Shown here one piece after another: positions 61,800 through 64,000 of a stretch of 64,000 nucleotides of DNA (position 1 is the stretch's first letter; every line of letters begins with the position of its first letter). Below the pieces are notes generated by a model that saw only the letters and a program-made list of their open reading frames with translations, had not been told where the DNA came from and did no database searches. Both the position numbers and the translations under genes were made by a program. Source of the DNA: Luscinia megarhynchos (Eukaryota > Chordata > Aves > Passeriformes > Turdidae); the NCBI GenBank assembly GCA_034336665.1, contig CM067572.1, positions 737,786 to 801,785 on the forward strand. Direction: 5' to 3'.

Positions 61800-62990
61800 G
61801 CGGTGCACAGCCCGGTGTGGGAGCCAGCCCCGGTGTGGGCATGTCCCAGCCCCGTGTGGGAGCCAGCCCCGGTGTGGGATCCCAGCCCCAGTGTGGGATC
61901 CCAGCCCTAGTGTGGGATCCCAGCCCCAAATGTGGGATCCCAGCCCTAGTGTGGGATCCCAGCCCCAAATGTGGGATCCCAGCCCCAAATGTGGGACCCA
62001 GCCCCAAATGTGGGATCCCAGCCCCAGTGTGGGATCCCAGCCCTAGTGTGGGATCCCAGCCCCAAATGTGGGATCCCAGCCCCAAATGTGGGACCCAGCC
62101 CCAGTGTGGGATCCCAGCCCCAATGTGGGATCCCAGCCCCAAATCTGGGCATGTCCCAGCCCCAAACGTGGGCATGTCCCAGCCCCAGTGTGGGATCCCA
62201 GCCCCAGTGTGGGATCCCAGCCCCAGTGTGGGATCCCAGCCCCAGTGTGGGATCCCAGCCCCAAATGTGGGATCCCAGCCCCCAATGTGGGACCCAGCCC
62301 CAGTGTGGGATCCCAGCCCCAGTGTGGGATCCCAGCCCCAATGTGGGATCCCAGCCCCAATGTGGGATCCCAGTCCCGATGTGGGATCCCAGCCTCAATG
62401 TGGGACCCAGCCCCAATGTGGGATCCCAGTCCCGATGTGGGATCCCAGCCCCAATGTGGGACCCAGCCCCAGTGTGGGATCCCAGCCCCAATGTGGGATC
62501 CCAGCCCCAAATGTGGGATCCCAGCCCCAATGTGGGATCCCAGTCCCGAAATCTGGGATCCCTAGCTCAATGTGGGACCCAGCCCCAAATGTGGGATCCC
62601 AGTTCGATGTGGGATCCCAGCCCCAGTGTGGGGGATCCCAGCCCCAATGTGGGATCCCAGCCCCAAATGTGGGATCCCAGTCCCGATGTGGGATCCCAGC
62701 CCCAGTGTGGGATCCCAGCCCCAAATGTGGGACCCAGCCCCAGTGTGGGATCCCAGCCCCAATGTGGGATCCCAGCCCCAGTGTGGGGAACCCAGCCCCA
62801 AATGTGGGATCCCAGCCCCAGTGTGGGATCCCAGTCCCAATGTGGGATCCAGCCCCAGTGTGGGATCCCAGCCCCAATGTGGGATCCCAGTCCCAATGTG
62901 GGATCCCAGCCTCAATGTGGGATCCCAGCCCCAGTGTGGGATCCCAGCCCCAGATGTGGGATCCCAGCCCCAGATGTGGGATCCCAGGGC
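61800..62990. repeat. 19-bp minisatellite upstream of STRIT1 coding exon
   Basis: About 60 copies of a 19-bp unit, GTGTGGGATCCCAGCCCCA, with AATGTGGG, GATGTGGG and shortened GGGACCCAG variants. It lies within the STRIT1 intron. All reading frames on both strands remain open for hundreds of codons; these are artefacts. Confidence 0.96.
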
Positions 62991-64000
62991 AGCTGAGCCA
63001 TGGGTCAGGTCTAGGACAGGCTCACAGAGGAGCCCAGGGCAGGCCAAGGTTCTCTGTGGAGCACACAAAAAGCAGGACTGGCTTTACACAAATACACCTC
63101 CATAAAACATCAGAATTTTAAAGACTCTCCTCTCAGTTCCCTGCAAACAGCACACTCTTGCCAGAAAGCAGAATAACAACCTTGGAGGTCCTATTACTTA
63201 CCAATACATTACAAGCTCTTACAGCACATCTTTACAGTTAATAGAATTACGGGATTTTTAAGGGATTAATAAATTATGCAAAACTATTCACAACACCTTG
63301 CACAGTTTAGATCAAGCAGGAAGACTCAGAGGGATGCTCAATAATTTAAGGATTGCCACATTGTTCTTCTAAAGCTCTGCACAGCAAACCTGTCTCACCA
63401 TGACACTGCAATGTGAGGGACAGAAGATCTGCCTGTGCTGCCATGAAAATATTAAACATAAAGAACCACACAGCAAAGAAATCCTGTCCTAAACTGGGAG
63501 TGCCTTTGCCCCAGGGCAGTCCTCACCTGTTTCATTTAGAACTTTGCTGCTTTGACAGTGTGCCAGGTGAAGCTGCTGGGATGTTCCCCTGCCCCTGCCA
63601 TTTCTCTGAAGGTTTCATCACAAACAAACCCAGCAGGGCTGGGGGCACAGAGGGGATTGTCAGAGCTCTGCTGCTGCTGCTGGCTGGGGGGCTTTGTTCT
63701 GGAGCTCCAGTTCAAACCAGTATCAGGGTAATTTCTGGGGCTGCCAATGAAAACTCAAATAAAGAGTGTTCAGTGTCCTTTTGTACCTTAGCAGAAACTC
63801 ACTCTATAGATACCAGAGTCAGTGGTGCAAAAATCCAGGAGAAGAGTCTTTAAAACTTTGAAGGTGGATATGAAGATGTGTTAAACCATTCCCTTTATTA
63901 ATGTTACCTGAGTAACTGCACACAGCACAGCTACAGTTGTAAATTTAAGTGAAATAAATAAAAAATTACAGCAGATATAAAATGCATTTTTACAAACTGC
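62991..64000. other. Presumed STRIT1 intron continuation
   Basis: AT-rich unique-looking sequence to the window edge. I searched the minus strand for a short exon of the form ATG-GCN-GAR-AAR-G followed by GT and found none. Donor-like minus-strand sites occur at about 63,197-63,203 (GTAAGT) and near 63,525 (CAG|GTGAGG), but neither gives the required phase with an ATG. Confidence 0.45.

Noticed and set aside
61658..63121. Open frame of 487 codons, Pro/Cys/Gly-rich
   Set aside because: Entirely the 19-bp array, open in most frames on both strands; it resembles a structural repeat protein only superficially.
63197..63220. ATG-TAT-TG|GTAAGT on the minus strand as STRIT1 exon 1
   Set aside because: The phase (2) does not fit the phase 1 entry of the coding exon and the residues do not match the conserved MAEK start.

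Overview
The window looks like a piece of a bird nuclear genome. The evidence is CR1-type LINE remnants, compact introns with GT-AG splice sites, sharp GC-rich and AT-rich patches, and an exceptional density of GC-rich minisatellites. The species cannot be named from the sequence; a passerine or other bird microchromosome-like segment is an inference. In mammals MME, STRIT1 and PLCH1 lie in this order on one chromosome, and the arrangement here fits that synteny. No bacterial, CRISPR or viral gene was recognised.

Positions 1-26,190 contain no gene I can support. They hold several tandem-repeat arrays (1-582, 17 bp; 9,842-10,438, 44 bp; 18,030-18,440, 87 bp; 22,444-22,690, 32 bp), one CR1 fragment on the minus strand near 24.6-24.9 kb, and otherwise unique-looking sequence. 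A CpG island at about 26.2-27.8 kb, with a good splice donor at 26,943, is the likely promoter and 5' non-coding exon of MME.

Positions 30,245-54,804 carry a complete MME gene (neprilysin, CD10, neutral endopeptidase) on the plus strand. I could place all 22 coding exons by reading frame, splice sites and similarity to the human protein. They join to 2,253 nt, that is 750 residues plus stop, the same length as human neprilysin. The HEITH and ENIAD zinc/catalytic motifs fall at the human residue numbers. Introns hold a G-rich minisatellite, a long AT-rich palindrome, CR1 remnants, and an array whose units repeat the exon 12 splice acceptor.

Downstream, 56.4-63.0 kb is a run of six to seven different minisatellites. 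Embedded in it, on the minus strand at 61,680-61,768, is the terminal coding exon of STRIT1 (DWORF), the roughly 34-residue membrane microprotein that stimulates the SERCA calcium pump. It converges on MME. Its short first coding exon was not found and probably lies beyond 64,000; a probable third, non-coding exon starts at 60,866. The two genes have unrelated jobs (an ectopeptidase and a muscle calcium-pump regulator) and no functional link is implied by their being neighbours.
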